Below are positions 26,370-35,604 of a DNA stretch of 64,000 nucleotides, piece by piece; the first letter of the stretch is position 1, and each line of letters starts with the position of its first letter. Both the position numbers and the translations under genes were made by a program. The stretch comes from JAGOMX01 sp041738135. Its GTDB lineage: Bacteria; Pseudomonadota; Alphaproteobacteria; JAGOMX01. The stretch spans positions 4,829-68,828 of the forward strand of contig JBGSQK010000063.1 of the NCBI GenBank assembly GCA_041738135.1. Reading direction: 5' to 3'. The notes beneath the pieces are model-generated. The model made no database searches and had not been told where the DNA came from. It worked only from the letters and a program-made list of their open reading frames with translations.

Positions 26370-27815
26370 TTAATCTTCGCCTTGTGCCTTGGAGAACGCT
26401 TGTTCGTCGTTGAACACGTGTAGCTTTTCCACGTGTGTCCACTTGTACTTAGCGTTGATGCGGTTGAGCAGGTCCATGATGCAGTCTTGCTTTACATCGT
26501 GGTTGCTGTTGGCTGTCAGCATGAAGCGGCAGCGATAGAAGTCAGCCTTGATGGGCGTTGCGCCGATGCTGGGGTAAACTTTTACGCCGCGGTTGTCGAT
26601 CATGGTGAGGGTGAAGTTGGAACCCTTGACGAGTTCTTCCATGCTCTTGCCTAGAACGTCTGGCATTTCGTGGGCTTCGGTGAAGACGTCAATACCTGAT
26701 ACGTGGCGTTCTGTGACACCAGAAACTGTGGTATTCTTAGGTATGACGATTTTCTTGTATTCCTTGATGGATGAAGCATCGTAGGTTTCACCAAAGTTGC
26801 CGATGACTGCATCGGTAAATTCTGTTGTGGATACAGCTTTGTTATCTGCGCCAGCTACATCCTTAGTGAATGTCTTGTCACGGCCGAGAGTCACAAAAAC
26901 AGCCTGTTCAATGGTTTGCGCTGCTTCAAATTCGCCCAAGTAACGTAACATCATAACGCCGGAAAACAGAACAGCAATGGGGTTGATCACGTTCTTACCT
27001 GCGTACTTTGGAGCAGAGCCGTGAACGGCTTCAAATATGGCTATATCTTCACCAATGTTGGCGCCTGGTGCAAAACCAAGACCGCCCACAAGGCCTGAGG
27101 CCAGATCGCTCAAGATGTCGCCATTCATATTGGTTGATACGATTACCTCGAACTTCTCGGGGAAGCGAACCAGCTGGTGCGCGCAGTTATCTATAATGAT
27201 GTGATGGGCCTCGATGTCTTTATATTCTTCAGACATTTCTTCAAAGATCTTTTTCATCAAACCTTCAGTTAGCTTCATGATATTAGCTTTTGTGGCGCAA
27301 TGAACGCTCTTGCGGCCTTCGGCGCGGGCTAATTCGAATGCGTAACGGATAATTTTCTCGCAGCCTCTGCGGGTGATGAGTTTCAAACATTCAGCCGCAT
27401 CGGGGGTTTGCATGTATTCTATGCCAGCATAAAGATCTTCCACGTTTTCGCGTACGATCACCAGGTCAACGCCGCGACCTGAAAACGGTGTAATGACGCC
27501 TGGGAACTCTTTTACAGGGCGGATGTTAGCGTAGGTTTCAAAGATCTTGCGCAAGGTTACGTTCGCGCTTTTCTCACCAAATCCAATAGGGGTCTCCAAT
27601 GGGCCTTTTAATACCACACGATTACGTTGAATGGATTCAACGGTTTCCATGGGGACGCCAGATAACAATCCCTTTTTGAAGACTTCAGCGCCGGCTTCAC
27701 AGACCTCCCAATCAAACTTAACGCCTGTGGCCTCCAGGATTTTACAAGTAGAGCCAACCACCTCGGGCCCAATACCGTCGCCATTAATAAGGGTAATTTT
27801 GTGTGTCTGTGTCAT
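26370..27815 (-). CDS. icd: isocitrate dehydrogenase (NADP), alphaproteobacterial long form
   Basis: TCA-cycle enzyme, isocitrate to 2-oxoglutarate. The catalytic core (about 1-340) has INGDGIGPEV, the substrate loop VTLRKIFETYANIRPVK and VRENVEDLYAG; the coenzyme loop HGSAPKYAG keeps the Lys-Tyr pair that marks NADP use in related enzymes. At 481 residues it carries an additional C-terminal domain of about 130 residues (from GVTERHVSGIDVF) found in the alphaproteobacterial/Rickettsia-type enzyme. Single gene closed by a strong terminator. Confidence 0.95.
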   Translation of the reverse strand: MTQTHKITLINGDGIGPEVVGSTCKILEATGVKFDWEVCEAGAEVFKKGLLSGVPMETVESIQRNRVVLKGPLETPIGFGEKSANVTLRKIFETYANIRPVKEFPGVITPFSGRGVDLVIVRENVEDLYAGIEYMQTPDAAECLKLITRRGCEKIIRYAFELARAEGRKSVHCATKANIMKLTEGLMKKIFEEMSEEYKDIEAHHIIIDNCAHQLVRFPEKFEVIVSTNMNGDILSDLASGLVGGLGFAPGANIGEDIAIFEAVHGSAPKYAGKNVINPIAVLFSGVMMLRYLGEFEAAQTIEQAVFVTLGRDKTFTKDVAGADNKAVSTTEFTDAVIGNFGETYDASSIKEYKKIVIPKNTTVSGVTERHVSGIDVFTEAHEMPDVLGKSMEELVKGSNFTLTMIDNRGVKVYPSIGATPIKADFYRCRFMLTANSNHDVKQDCIMDLLNRINAKYKWTHVEKLHVFNDEQAFSKAQGED

Positions 27816-28050
27816 TCATTTGCCTCTGTTTGAATTTATAATCATTGATTATATCATAGCAGCTGTGCTTATAAAACCAGTTTGCAAAAAATTACCAATA
27901 AAGTACGCCTGCGAAAGAAAATTGATCAGATAGTATAAAAAAGCTTTTTTAGTGCGTCAGTTCGTGGCATGATAGCCTTATCGTTGATAAAAAGTTGTTT
28001 GTGCCTTTGCTTTGCGCAGTGGTACAGTGTTGAAAAAATAGGGAGGACGC

Positions 28051-28599
28051 GTGGTGACATTCTTCGAGAATCTACAACAGCAAGAAAATTATGAGCCTTT
28101 ACCGCCTACAGAAGGTGTACAAATACATTGTATCGTAAAGTGGTTTAATCCTATCAAGGGGTTTGGCTTCGTAATGCCTGAAGATGCCGATGAGGACATC
28201 TTTTTACATTTTTCAGTCCTGGATGCGGCTGGTTATCAGTATTTAAGTCCTGGTGACGAGTTAGAATGCATCGTAGGCGATGGACGCAAGGGGCGTCAGG
28301 TGGGTAAAATTCTAGAGGTTGAGCCTGCACGAGCTGCGGCTGGACAAGCTAGAATGATGCAACGACCTGTGCAACCTGTGGGTGTGCTGGAACAAATGGA
28401 AGGCGAAGTGAAATGGTTTAATACCATTCGCGGTTTCGGCTTTGTGACCCCCGAATGTGGCGGTCGTGATGTTTTTGTGCATGCATCCATTTTAAGACGC
28501 ATTGGTCTACAAAAAGTAAACCCAGGGCAGAGAGTCCGCATGCAGGTGACGTCTTCGGACCGTGGCCGCCAAGCATGGACGATCGAGTTATTGGACTGA
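28051..28599 (+). CDS. tandem cold-shock-domain protein
   Basis: A 182-residue protein with two cold-shock domains. Domain 1 (about 26-85) has VKWFNPIKGFGFVMPE and DIFLHFSVL; domain 2 (about 114-180) has VKWFNTIRGFGFVTPE and DVFVHASIL. Both keep the RNP1 and RNP2 aromatic residues, so both should bind single-stranded nucleic acid. Double-domain CSPs are common in alphaproteobacteria. The start is GTG at 28051 or 28054, after GGGAGG. The 235-base AT-rich upstream region could be the long leader usual for cold-shock genes, but no clear fold was found. Confidence 0.95.
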   Translation: MVTFFENLQQQENYEPLPPTEGVQIHCIVKWFNPIKGFGFVMPEDADEDIFLHFSVLDAAGYQYLSPGDELECIVGDGRKGRQVGKILEVEPARAAAGQARMMQRPVQPVGVLEQMEGEVKWFNTIRGFGFVTPECGGRDVFVHASILRRIGLQKVNPGQRVRMQVTSSDRGRQAWTIELLD

Positions 28600-28763
28600 G
28601 CTTTAGATCTTAGCATCGGGGTTTTACCTTGAAGCTATGGTTGGTAGTGTAGCTATAGAAATGAATTTAAGATCGCTCTGGTTGGACTGGGGCGGTCTTG
28701 TTTTCTGTGGGTTGATGGTAGGGTTATGTGCTGCAGAGTGATAACTGAAGCTCAGCGCTACGT

Positions 28764-28889
28764 TCCTCCCCGGCCTTGAGCCGGGGTCGAGCGAAAACTA
28801 AGCGTTGCGAAGCAACTGCAATATAGAGAATATTGAGTCGCTTACGCTCCGCTTATTACGCTGGATCCCGGCTCAAGGCCGGGAAAGGA
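28764..28889. repeat. palindromic intergenic repeat, type A
   Basis: Arms 28764-28791 and 28860-28889 share the palindromic core CCCGGCCTTGAGCCGGG and are reverse complements apart from a few bases. The centre holds a hairpin (GTTGCGAAGCAAC) followed by ATATAGA, as in the element at 7289. It fills the middle of the 429-base gap 28600-29028; the rest of that gap shows no gene. Confidence 0.85.
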
Positions 28890-29028
28890 CAGCATGAGCA
28901 TTAGAGGCATTAACTAAGTGTTAGTGGCTCATGGCCGAGAAGAAACGGGGGGGGAACTGCAGGTACATTCATATACTGCTAGTGGAATTACTCAGACTAA
29001 AACCCAGAGAGTTTAGTGAAGGAAAAAA

Positions 29029-29373
29029 ATGCTCTATCGTGAGGTACGCCGCCGCTTTACATTTATGATTGGTCCGATCATATCTGCCTGTTTGGTTGGT
29101 TACTTTACGTATCACTTGATCCAGGGTAACCATGGCTTGCGCTCTTATTGGCGTTTGGGTGATGATTTGCAGCATTCCAGTGCCAAGTATACGGCTTTAA
29201 AGGAACAGCACGATGACTTACAGCAAAGAGTAGCGTTGCTGCGCCCGAATACAATTTGTCCTGATTTGCTAGATGAACAGGTCCGTAAAAATCTTGGCTA
29301 TGTGCATCCCAACGAAATCGTTATTCTCAATCCCAATGATGAGGTAAAGCCAAAAGACAAGGGTAAGAATTGA
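29029..29373 (+). CDS. FtsB/DivIC-family septum formation protein
   Basis: A 114-residue bitopic membrane protein: a short cytoplasmic N-terminus, one transmembrane segment (about 13-33, FMIGPIISACLVGYFTYHL), a coiled coil (about 45-75) and a C-terminal segment with LLDEQVRKNLGYVHPNEIVI, which matches the conserved end of FtsB/DivIC. It should act with FtsL and FtsQ at the division septum. AAGGA lies 7 bases upstream. In alphaproteobacteria this gene usually stands between eno and pdhA; neither is present here. Confidence 0.88.
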   Translation: MLYREVRRRFTFMIGPIISACLVGYFTYHLIQGNHGLRSYWRLGDDLQHSSAKYTALKEQHDDLQQRVALLRPNTICPDLLDEQVRKNLGYVHPNEIVILNPNDEVKPKDKGKN

Positions 29374-29375
29374 CT

Positions 29376-29918
29376 ATGGGGCCTTTTGAGCAAAAGCTCC
29401 CCATTGCAGTTGATTTGGACGGGACTCTTGTGTTTAATGAGCTCAGCAATATGTCATTCTGGCTTTTCTGTCGCCAATATCCTTGGAAACTGTTGTTGTT
29501 ACCTTTTTGGATGTTTAAGGGTATAGCCTTTATAAAACGAAAATTTTCTGCCCTAATCCCCATTGATGTAAAAACTTTGGATTACAACAAATCTGTACTC
29601 AAATTTATTGAATCACACGAGGATCATCGCGTGATTCTGGCAACTGGTGCTGATCTCGTTTATGCTTGTCAGATAGCTGAATATTTGGACTGTTTTGAGC
29701 TCGTCATCGCCAGCGATGGGGTGATTAATATGGTTAGCCATAACAAAGCTGAAAACCTCAATAAACTTTTTGGAAAAGGTCGGTATATATACGTGGGCAA
29801 TTCTGCACAAGATATAGCCGTGTGGAAAGACGCAGCATACGCCATAGCTGTCAACGCGCCAGATACAGTTCTGAAAGATTTAAAAGAGCTGGGTGTGCCC
29901 TATGAGGTTCTGACGTAA
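29376..29918 (+). CDS. HAD-family hydrolase, UbiA-associated type, stand-alone
   Basis: A 180-residue haloacid dehalogenase-like protein. Motif I is VDLDGTLV (nucleophile and acid Asp), motif II is ILATGAD, and motif IV is YVGNSAQDIAVW. The segment between them resembles the HAD domain that is fused to the N-terminus of some UbiA-type prenyltransferases, but no prenyltransferase follows. ATG 29376 starts 2 bases after the ftsB-like stop; an in-frame TTG at 29370 would overlap it. Substrate unknown; a lipid-phosphate role is only an inference from relatives. Confidence 0.85.
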   Translation: MGPFEQKLPIAVDLDGTLVFNELSNMSFWLFCRQYPWKLLLLPFWMFKGIAFIKRKFSALIPIDVKTLDYNKSVLKFIESHEDHRVILATGADLVYACQIAEYLDCFELVIASDGVINMVSHNKAENLNKLFGKGRYIYVGNSAQDIAVWKDAAYAIAVNAPDTVLKDLKELGVPYEVLT

Positions 29919-29936
29919 ATTAATTTATACACCCCC

Positions 29937-29965
29937 TTTACGACGCCAAAAGATTCCTCCATACT
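29937..29965 (+). promoter_or_regulatory. predicted promoter for the exported protein at 30001
   Basis: TTTACG, 17-base spacer, CATACT (29960-29965), 36 bases before the start codon. Each box has four consensus bases. Confidence 0.4.
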
Positions 29966-30000
29966 TAACAACAATCTAGTCCGCAAGACGGAGGCGACCC

Positions 30001-30894
30001 ATGCGAATTCTGTGTGCATTATTGTTGTCAATTTTCTTACACGATGCCACCTGCGCTAGTACGCCTGAAACTCACGCTGAAGAACCGTTAAAGCCTGGTG
30101 CCGCTATTCCATTTGACGCATGGCCGCTTGATATGCTGATTATGCGTGAAAATGAGCTGAGGGCTAAGGTCGATGTAGATGAGAAATCCATCAACAGGGC
30201 TCTTTCAGCGGCAATTGATGATCTTCTCAGGCAGGCAAAAGTCTATTATAGGACAGCTGCGGTTTTGAGCTACAGTAGTAAAATTATAGGTGGGGCAGGG
30301 CCTATTGCTCTTATTCTAGCTACTGCCTTCAATGCTCCTACATTTGCCAATTATATTATTGGTGCTTTAACCTCTGTTGCGGTTCCTATGTACCACTTTT
30401 CTGAACAAGCCAAAGCTGCGGGGACCGATTTAGATAAGGAAGCTATTAGAAAACATAGTGATGATATTGTGGAATATCAAAAAATCAGATTAGCTAGAAA
30501 GAAAAAAGAAGCAGCTGAGGCTGTGCAAGCTGTGCAGGATCAGGCACTCAATAACGAAAAGGTTTTGCGTGTTTTAAGAACTGTTTATCATTATGTAACG
30601 GGTTCTGCAAAACTTGATGAGGGTGACGAAGAGCTTGACGATATGGAGAGAGGAATGTTACTTGCATTTTCCCCCCCAAAAGAAGTTCCTGCTGCTGATG
30701 AAAAAGGTAAGGATGATGTAGTTGGATATCAATCAGGTAAGGCGCCGCCGCCCGCTAAATCTCCAGGAACCTTGAAACGTAGAGCTAAACACAAAGCTAA
30801 TATGGCTACAGCAAAACCCAAACCTCAAACGACAGCTCAGATGGAGGCGGTAAATATTCCGCCAAGCATGCCAACGGAATCTGATAACAAATAG
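30001..30894 (+). CDS. exported/membrane protein of unknown function
   Basis: A 297-residue protein with a Sec signal (MRILCALLLSIFLHDATCA). A helical segment leads into VYYRTAAVLSYSSK and then two hydrophobic stretches (about 97-112 and 114-130) forming a membrane hairpin, followed by a charged helix rich in Lys and Ala and a Pro/Lys-rich C-terminal tail. The YY-then-two-segments layout recalls SLATT-type membrane domains, but the match is weak. GGAGG lies 6 bases upstream. The next gene starts 97 bases later on the same strand with its own ribosome-binding site. Confidence 0.8.
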   Translation: MRILCALLLSIFLHDATCASTPETHAEEPLKPGAAIPFDAWPLDMLIMRENELRAKVDVDEKSINRALSAAIDDLLRQAKVYYRTAAVLSYSSKIIGGAGPIALILATAFNAPTFANYIIGALTSVAVPMYHFSEQAKAAGTDLDKEAIRKHSDDIVEYQKIRLARKKKEAAEAVQAVQDQALNNEKVLRVLRTVYHYVTGSAKLDEGDEELDDMERGMLLAFSPPKEVPAADEKGKDDVVGYQSGKAPPPAKSPGTLKRRAKHKANMATAKPKPQTTAQMEAVNIPPSMPTESDNK

Positions 30895-30991
30895 AAGGAG
30901 TTAACATATGTGAAGCGGCGAGCCCCTTTTGTAAAACTTGGAACTCTGCTATCCTATTTAGAAAACAATAATCAATATAAGGGAGAATGGT

Positions 30992-32599
30992 ATGCATAAA
31001 ATAGTATCTTTGACAGCAATCCTCGTTTCAATAATTTCTAACTCTTCTAATGCTTCAAAGCAAACACCAGCATGGGTCAATAGTGCTGAGCCACCTCGTC
31101 AGAAAATGCAAGTATCATCTGAAACATACGTTCCGGCTACGGGTAAAAAAGCACGAGCCAAGCAAGAGCAAGCAATCCAAAAGATATCAGAAGAGGAAGC
31201 TCGTTTGGATAGGCTGCGTGAGGAGGCTGATTTAATAATCAAACAAAAGCAAGAAGCTGAGCAAACATTAGCCGATTTTCAAGCATATATATTGCAGAAT
31301 CAAAGTGAGTTGCAGAAATTAAAAGAGCAGAAAACATCCGATCAGAGAGTGCTTGAGGAAAATGCAAAGCAAAAGTCGGCCCTTGAACAAGCCGCCTTGC
31401 AGATGGAAGCAGAGAAACGCAAAGAGGAAGAATCACTACAGCAATTGATGTCGCAGAATATTGCTTTGCAGAGATCTATCCAAAGTATGGAACAGCACTT
31501 AGCGTTGCAGCTATCTGCTAGTGATAGCATTAATAAAACAATGCAAGTGGCTGAGGAAGCACAAGCGGTCAATAATTCCAATGTGGTTGAAAGCAAGCAA
31601 GCTCTCGTGATGCCCGCTGAGCTGGGAGGGAATGTGGCGAGTGCTAACGTTTCTCAAACGGTTGAGGCAGCACAAGCTGTTGTGGTGGCTGACAAGAAGG
31701 TGGAGGTTACTAGTGTTAACCAGAAGGTAGATGCCACAGCACCGACAGCACCCGTTATAGTAGAAAAGAAAGTGGATGCGGCAACTTCTGAAAGTGACGA
31801 AGTGAGGGGGCTTGTGCAAATAAACCTAGCAAGTGCGCCTATAAGCAGAGGAATAGGTTATTTGACCCAAGCTTATTATTTCGTAAACAATAATCTGAGC
31901 AGGGCATGGACGTCTGAAAAGGACCGGTATGCTCCTGGCACATATCCGCCTCTCACTTATGTTAGCGTGCTTAATACACTTAAGTCTAAATGGTTCCCCA
32001 AGAAAACGGAACCTGAGTTGCTGCAGTTGAGCAAAAAAGACATGCATTTTTCTCTTCAGCCCATTCATTTCAGCTCGGCCCAGCATCCTGGCGGCTATTT
32101 TGTGCCTGTGGGTGTTACATGTGGCAAATTGACCATTGAAATAAGCGATTCCAATATAAGAAAATTAATCGTGGGGTCCGATAAAGGCACTTTGGAAGAA
32201 AAGAGCAAACAGATTTATTTGGCCTACATCAAGTCGCTGAAAACGGCCAATGAAAAGTTTGATATGGCAGCTTATAATCCCAACTACGATGACCAAGAAT
32301 CGTCTTTAAAGCCTTACGAATTCTATCTAGCCATGCGACCCTATTTGGACGAGCAAAGTGATAACCAACCTTTTTACCGGGATATTCAATTTTGCAGAAG
32401 ACCAAATCATACTAAGCATGGGTATACTTTGCTAACTTTGCGTTTGCTAGCTTTTGATGATAAGAAGGGTTATGCGGTGCATTGGTCTATTTATGGTTAT
32501 CGTGTGGATCACAAAATCCCTGAAGAAACATTGCAACGCTTTGTTATGGGGCTACAGCAGTTTGAAAATGATGACTGGCTTGTTAAATTAGGCGTTTAA
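30992..32599 (+). CDS. exported coiled-coil protein of unknown family
   Basis: A 535-residue protein. Residues 1-22 are a signal peptide (VSLTAILVSIISNSSNAS). Residues about 45-190 form a long coiled coil rich in Glu, Gln and Lys; 190-270 is a low-complexity Ala/Val linker with repeats of the type V-x-Q/K-K-V-D-A; 280-535 is a compact domain with ALP-rich strands and the motif YAVHWSIYGYRVDH near the end. GGGAG lies 7 bases upstream. The MBL-fold gene begins 1 base after the stop, so these two may be co-transcribed. No family is recognised. Confidence 0.85.
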   Translation: MHKIVSLTAILVSIISNSSNASKQTPAWVNSAEPPRQKMQVSSETYVPATGKKARAKQEQAIQKISEEEARLDRLREEADLIIKQKQEAEQTLADFQAYILQNQSELQKLKEQKTSDQRVLEENAKQKSALEQAALQMEAEKRKEEESLQQLMSQNIALQRSIQSMEQHLALQLSASDSINKTMQVAEEAQAVNNSNVVESKQALVMPAELGGNVASANVSQTVEAAQAVVVADKKVEVTSVNQKVDATAPTAPVIVEKKVDAATSESDEVRGLVQINLASAPISRGIGYLTQAYYFVNNNLSRAWTSEKDRYAPGTYPPLTYVSVLNTLKSKWFPKKTEPELLQLSKKDMHFSLQPIHFSSAQHPGGYFVPVGVTCGKLTIEISDSNIRKLIVGSDKGTLEEKSKQIYLAYIKSLKTANEKFDMAAYNPNYDDQESSLKPYEFYLAMRPYLDEQSDNQPFYRDIQFCRRPNHTKHGYTLLTLRLLAFDDKKGYAVHWSIYGYRVDHKIPEETLQRFVMGLQQFENDDWLVKLGV

Positions 32600-32600
32600 G

Positions 32601-33374
32601 ATGATGCTAACCGTCTTAGGTTGTGGTCCATCGGGCGGGGTTCCGCTGGTGGGAAATGTTTGGGGTTGTTGTGACCCCAACAACCCTAAAAACAGTCGGT
32701 TGCGAACCTCGCTTTTAATAGAGACTGAAGGTAAAAGGTTCTTGATTGATACCTCACCTGATATGCGACAGCAACTGCTGCGAGCGGAAGTGAATGGTTT
32801 GGATGCAATTTTATACACCCATGCCCATTCGGATCATCTGCATGGTATTGATGACCTGCGGCCGCTTTATTTTGGCGGAAAGAGGCAACCTTTTCCCATC
32901 TTTGGTACGCAAGCTACTTTGAGTGAAATTCAGGAACGGTTTGATTACATGTTTGCCTCTATTGAAGATCCTGATAAGGCAACCATATATCCCCAAATAT
33001 GTGTTCCACATGTGATTTCAGGCGAGTTCGAGGTTTTGGGAAACAAGGTTCAGGCATTTGATCAAGGTCATGGACATAGCATTACCACAGGCTATCGGTT
33101 TGACCGTTTTGCTTATTCGACGGATGTAAAAGCGCTGGATGATAATGCTCTTGAAATCCTGCAAGGCGTTGACGTTTGGTTTGTGGATTGTTTGTCCCGG
33201 GAGCCTCGTAATACCCATGCCCATTTGGATCTAGCTCTATCATGGATAGAACGACTTAAGCCAAAGTTGGCCATACTCATTCACATGAATCATACAATGG
33301 ACTATGAGTCTCTCAAATCTGAACTGCCCAAAGGTGTCGAGCCAGCTTATGATGGCATGGTCATCGAGGTTTAA
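32601..33374 (+). CDS. MBL-fold metallohydrolase, PhnP-like
   Basis: A 257-residue metallo-beta-lactamase-fold enzyme. The metal site motif is THAHSDHLHG (about 73-82); further ligands are His in DQGHGHS and Asp in YSTDVKAL, and His near MNHTMDY. The N-terminus TVLGCGPSGGVPLVG is typical of the PhnP-like cyclic-phosphodiesterase branch that follows tatD/metG in many alphaproteobacteria; those neighbours are absent here. Its ATG is 1 base after the stop of the exported coiled-coil gene, suggesting coupling. Confidence 0.92.
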   Translation: MMLTVLGCGPSGGVPLVGNVWGCCDPNNPKNSRLRTSLLIETEGKRFLIDTSPDMRQQLLRAEVNGLDAILYTHAHSDHLHGIDDLRPLYFGGKRQPFPIFGTQATLSEIQERFDYMFASIEDPDKATIYPQICVPHVISGEFEVLGNKVQAFDQGHGHSITTGYRFDRFAYSTDVKALDDNALEILQGVDVWFVDCLSREPRNTHAHLDLALSWIERLKPKLAILIHMNHTMDYESLKSELPKGVEPAYDGMVIEV

Positions 33375-33394
33375 TATTATTTACTATCCGGTAT

Positions 33395-34966
33395 TCAGAG
33401 ACGACCGGTTTGCAAAAATGTGGGAAGACTGGATGACGGCCGGTTTTCCTGATTATAGCGAACAAGGCTATCTTGCCAGGCCATACATAATGCAGCGCTC
33501 CGGATGATCATTTTTAGACCTTCGATAGAATCATCCTCTAGAAGGGGTGCGTTACTTAACAATAGGAATCTGAAGTTGGAGTATGCATATTGGCCCGCAT
33601 CATATATATCTATTATGGCTGATGTCTCCTCATCCTCTTGACCATATAAGTCTCTGTTTATAGCATTATTAAGATTCTGGAGTTCATTGAATACAGTTAT
33701 AGAATAGTCTATGGCCTGATCAAGGTTGTAGTTTCCATTGTTTGCTGCTTCAATTTTTTCAAAGTATGTGTTGATCGTATCAGCCGGTATGCTGTCGAAA
33801 GAATTGCGGATTTGAGTTATAAGACCACTTTTATTGCTTAAATCAGCTAGTGTGAAATTCGATTCTCTAAAGCCCCATAGAAATCTGCAGTCCTGAACTA
33901 AATAAGCTTTTAAAAATACGTCCAAATTGTTTACAGAAGACATCTGGCATAAATTTGGCAGGTCGTAAGGTGTGATGGTTTCTTTTGTAAGGGCCAGCAT
34001 GTCCATACGAATGATGTCAGCATTAGATCCCGTTAAGTATTGGTAAGCAACAAATGTGTCGCGCAGCTTTGAGATGACGCCAAGAACCAAGTTGTGCTGT
34101 GTAAATGCATCAAAGTGAGTTTTAAATTCTTGTGCTTCCTGGCTCTGCCTTCCTTTAATGGTAGGCCAACTTTTCATTGCATCTGTTTCCAACTTTTGCA
34201 CGAATGCGAAATAATTCTCTATAATTTCTATGTGTGCAGCAAATTTATTACTAACTTTATCCAGCTTCCAGAAAAAGGGACCTAGCGTGTTATTAGTGCG
34301 GTCTTCTAGAGCTTTAGTAAAATAAGTATGCATCCAGAATTTTAGAGCGAGAAATTTGCGTTGTGCATTCATTAGGCCTGTGTTTGTGTTTTCTAATAGC
34401 GGGCACCCTCTGGCAAGGTCGTTTTGTTTAATGAGAGCCTCAAATAACGGTAACCCCCTGATTTTGAGAGGATCGTTATAATCGGCATCTTTCCCCATCA
34501 CTACTCTTACTGAGAAATTTAGGTTTCTCATTACATGTGTCTGAATCTGCGATAATTCCATTTCGCTTGGATGATTTAGACCGAAATAAAAAGAGCTTTG
34601 CTGTTTGATTTTATTTTCTAACTTGTCTAGGTTCATGGTGGTTTCCGACAAGCTTTTTGTGTGAGCACCAGACATGGTTCTTACTTCATCCAAGCTAACA
34701 AAATTTTGAGGAATAAAAGGTCGGTTTTGGATTCCATATTTATTTTCCCTCATTATTACGATTACGGGAGGTGTTAATGCAGCATTGCGATGCTTCTTGA
34801 CAGGTGCTGCTAAATTGCCAAATTCTGAATTATCATGGTCGCGTTTACCTGGTGATATGGAGCTATTCTCGTCATCAGGCATATTTTCACTAGCAATCAC
34901 CATATCATTTAAGGTAATGACTGTTATTCCCACAGAAGCAATTCTTTTTAAGATATTTACGGTCAT
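33395..34966 (-). CDS. exported helical protein of unknown family
   Basis: A 523-residue protein with a hydrophobic N-terminus (ILKRIASVGITVITLND) that could be a signal peptide or anchor. A basic bipartite stretch follows (KRDHDN at about 41 and PVKKHR at about 56). The remainder is predicted mostly helical with no repeats. It lies 24 bases after the small exported gene at 34990 on the same strand, so both are probably one transcript. Nothing in the sequence suggests an enzyme. A host-interaction role is possible but unsupported. Confidence 0.8.
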   Translation of the reverse strand: MTVNILKRIASVGITVITLNDMVIASENMPDDENSSISPGKRDHDNSEFGNLAAPVKKHRNAALTPPVIVIMRENKYGIQNRPFIPQNFVSLDEVRTMSGAHTKSLSETTMNLDKLENKIKQQSSFYFGLNHPSEMELSQIQTHVMRNLNFSVRVVMGKDADYNDPLKIRGLPLFEALIKQNDLARGCPLLENTNTGLMNAQRKFLALKFWMHTYFTKALEDRTNNTLGPFFWKLDKVSNKFAAHIEIIENYFAFVQKLETDAMKSWPTIKGRQSQEAQEFKTHFDAFTQHNLVLGVISKLRDTFVAYQYLTGSNADIIRMDMLALTKETITPYDLPNLCQMSSVNNLDVFLKAYLVQDCRFLWGFRESNFTLADLSNKSGLITQIRNSFDSIPADTINTYFEKIEAANNGNYNLDQAIDYSITVFNELQNLNNAINRDLYGQEDEETSAIIDIYDAGQYAYSNFRFLLLSNAPLLEDDSIEGLKMIIRSAALCMAWQDSLVRYNQENRPSSSLPTFLQTGRL

Positions 34967-34989
34967 TCTATAATCAAATCCACATCTAA

Positions 34990-35331
34990 TTAAAATCTAA
35001 GTTTTCTTTTCGCGTAAGGTACAGCGCCGGGTTCATTGTTAAAGTAGATGATTTCATTGTTGCCTCCCTCCACATGGAGTGGGTCCAAATCATCCATTTC
35101 GTATTCTAAGAATTCATCCAGATTTTGTCTTTTAAATCTAGATCTTTCATTTAAAGGCCTGGTATTCAAAGGTGTATCCGGGTCTTTTTTCTTATCCTTA
35201 GTGGCAGATCGCAGCCTCTTTTTAATCTCCACATTTTGGTCTAATCCTTCGACAGATGCAAAGGACAGGCCTCCATGCACGATAAATATGAAGCCAACTA
35301 CGTAATAAAATAAAACACGTGAAAATATCAT
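34990..35331 (-). CDS. small exported basic/acidic protein
   Basis: A 113-residue protein with a signal peptide (VLFYYVVGFIFIVHGGLSFA). The mature part begins with a strongly basic cluster (KKRLRSATKDKKKD), has an acidic centre (LEYEMDDLDPLHVEG) and ends in KRKLRF. Intrinsically disordered by composition. First gene of a unit with the 523-residue exported protein. The 273-base AT-rich region to its right separates it from the divergent methyltransferase-like gene. Confidence 0.75.
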   Translation of the reverse strand: MIFSRVLFYYVVGFIFIVHGGLSFASVEGLDQNVEIKKRLRSATKDKKKDPDTPLNTRPLNERSRFKRQNLDEFLEYEMDDLDPLHVEGGNNEIIYFNNEPGAVPYAKRKLRF

Positions 35332-35543
35332 TTTCTAAACCAAACAAACTAACAATACATAATATATAGATACTTAAATGAAAAAGCGCAAGCAAATAAA
35401 GGAAAATTATTTGCCAGATAAATTATGATAAATTTTAGATAAATTGCATTTAAAAAGCGAGGTTATGCCTGTGGGTCTATATCAGTTCTGTTTATGTGTA
35501 TAATTGTAAAATCTGCTTCACAAAAAAATGCTTCCATAAAAAC

Positions 35544-35571
35544 TTGCATTAAAAATGAATATCTTTATATA
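35544..35571 (+). promoter_or_regulatory. possible promoter for the exported methyltransferase-like gene
   Basis: TTGCAT (35544-35549), 16-base spacer, TATATA (35566-35571), 33 bases before the ATG. A similar TTGCAT/TATAAA pair precedes the exported gene at 18812. Confidence 0.4.
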
Positions 35572-35604
35572 TCTGCATAAACGCAGTTATTATAGGATGT
35601 TATA

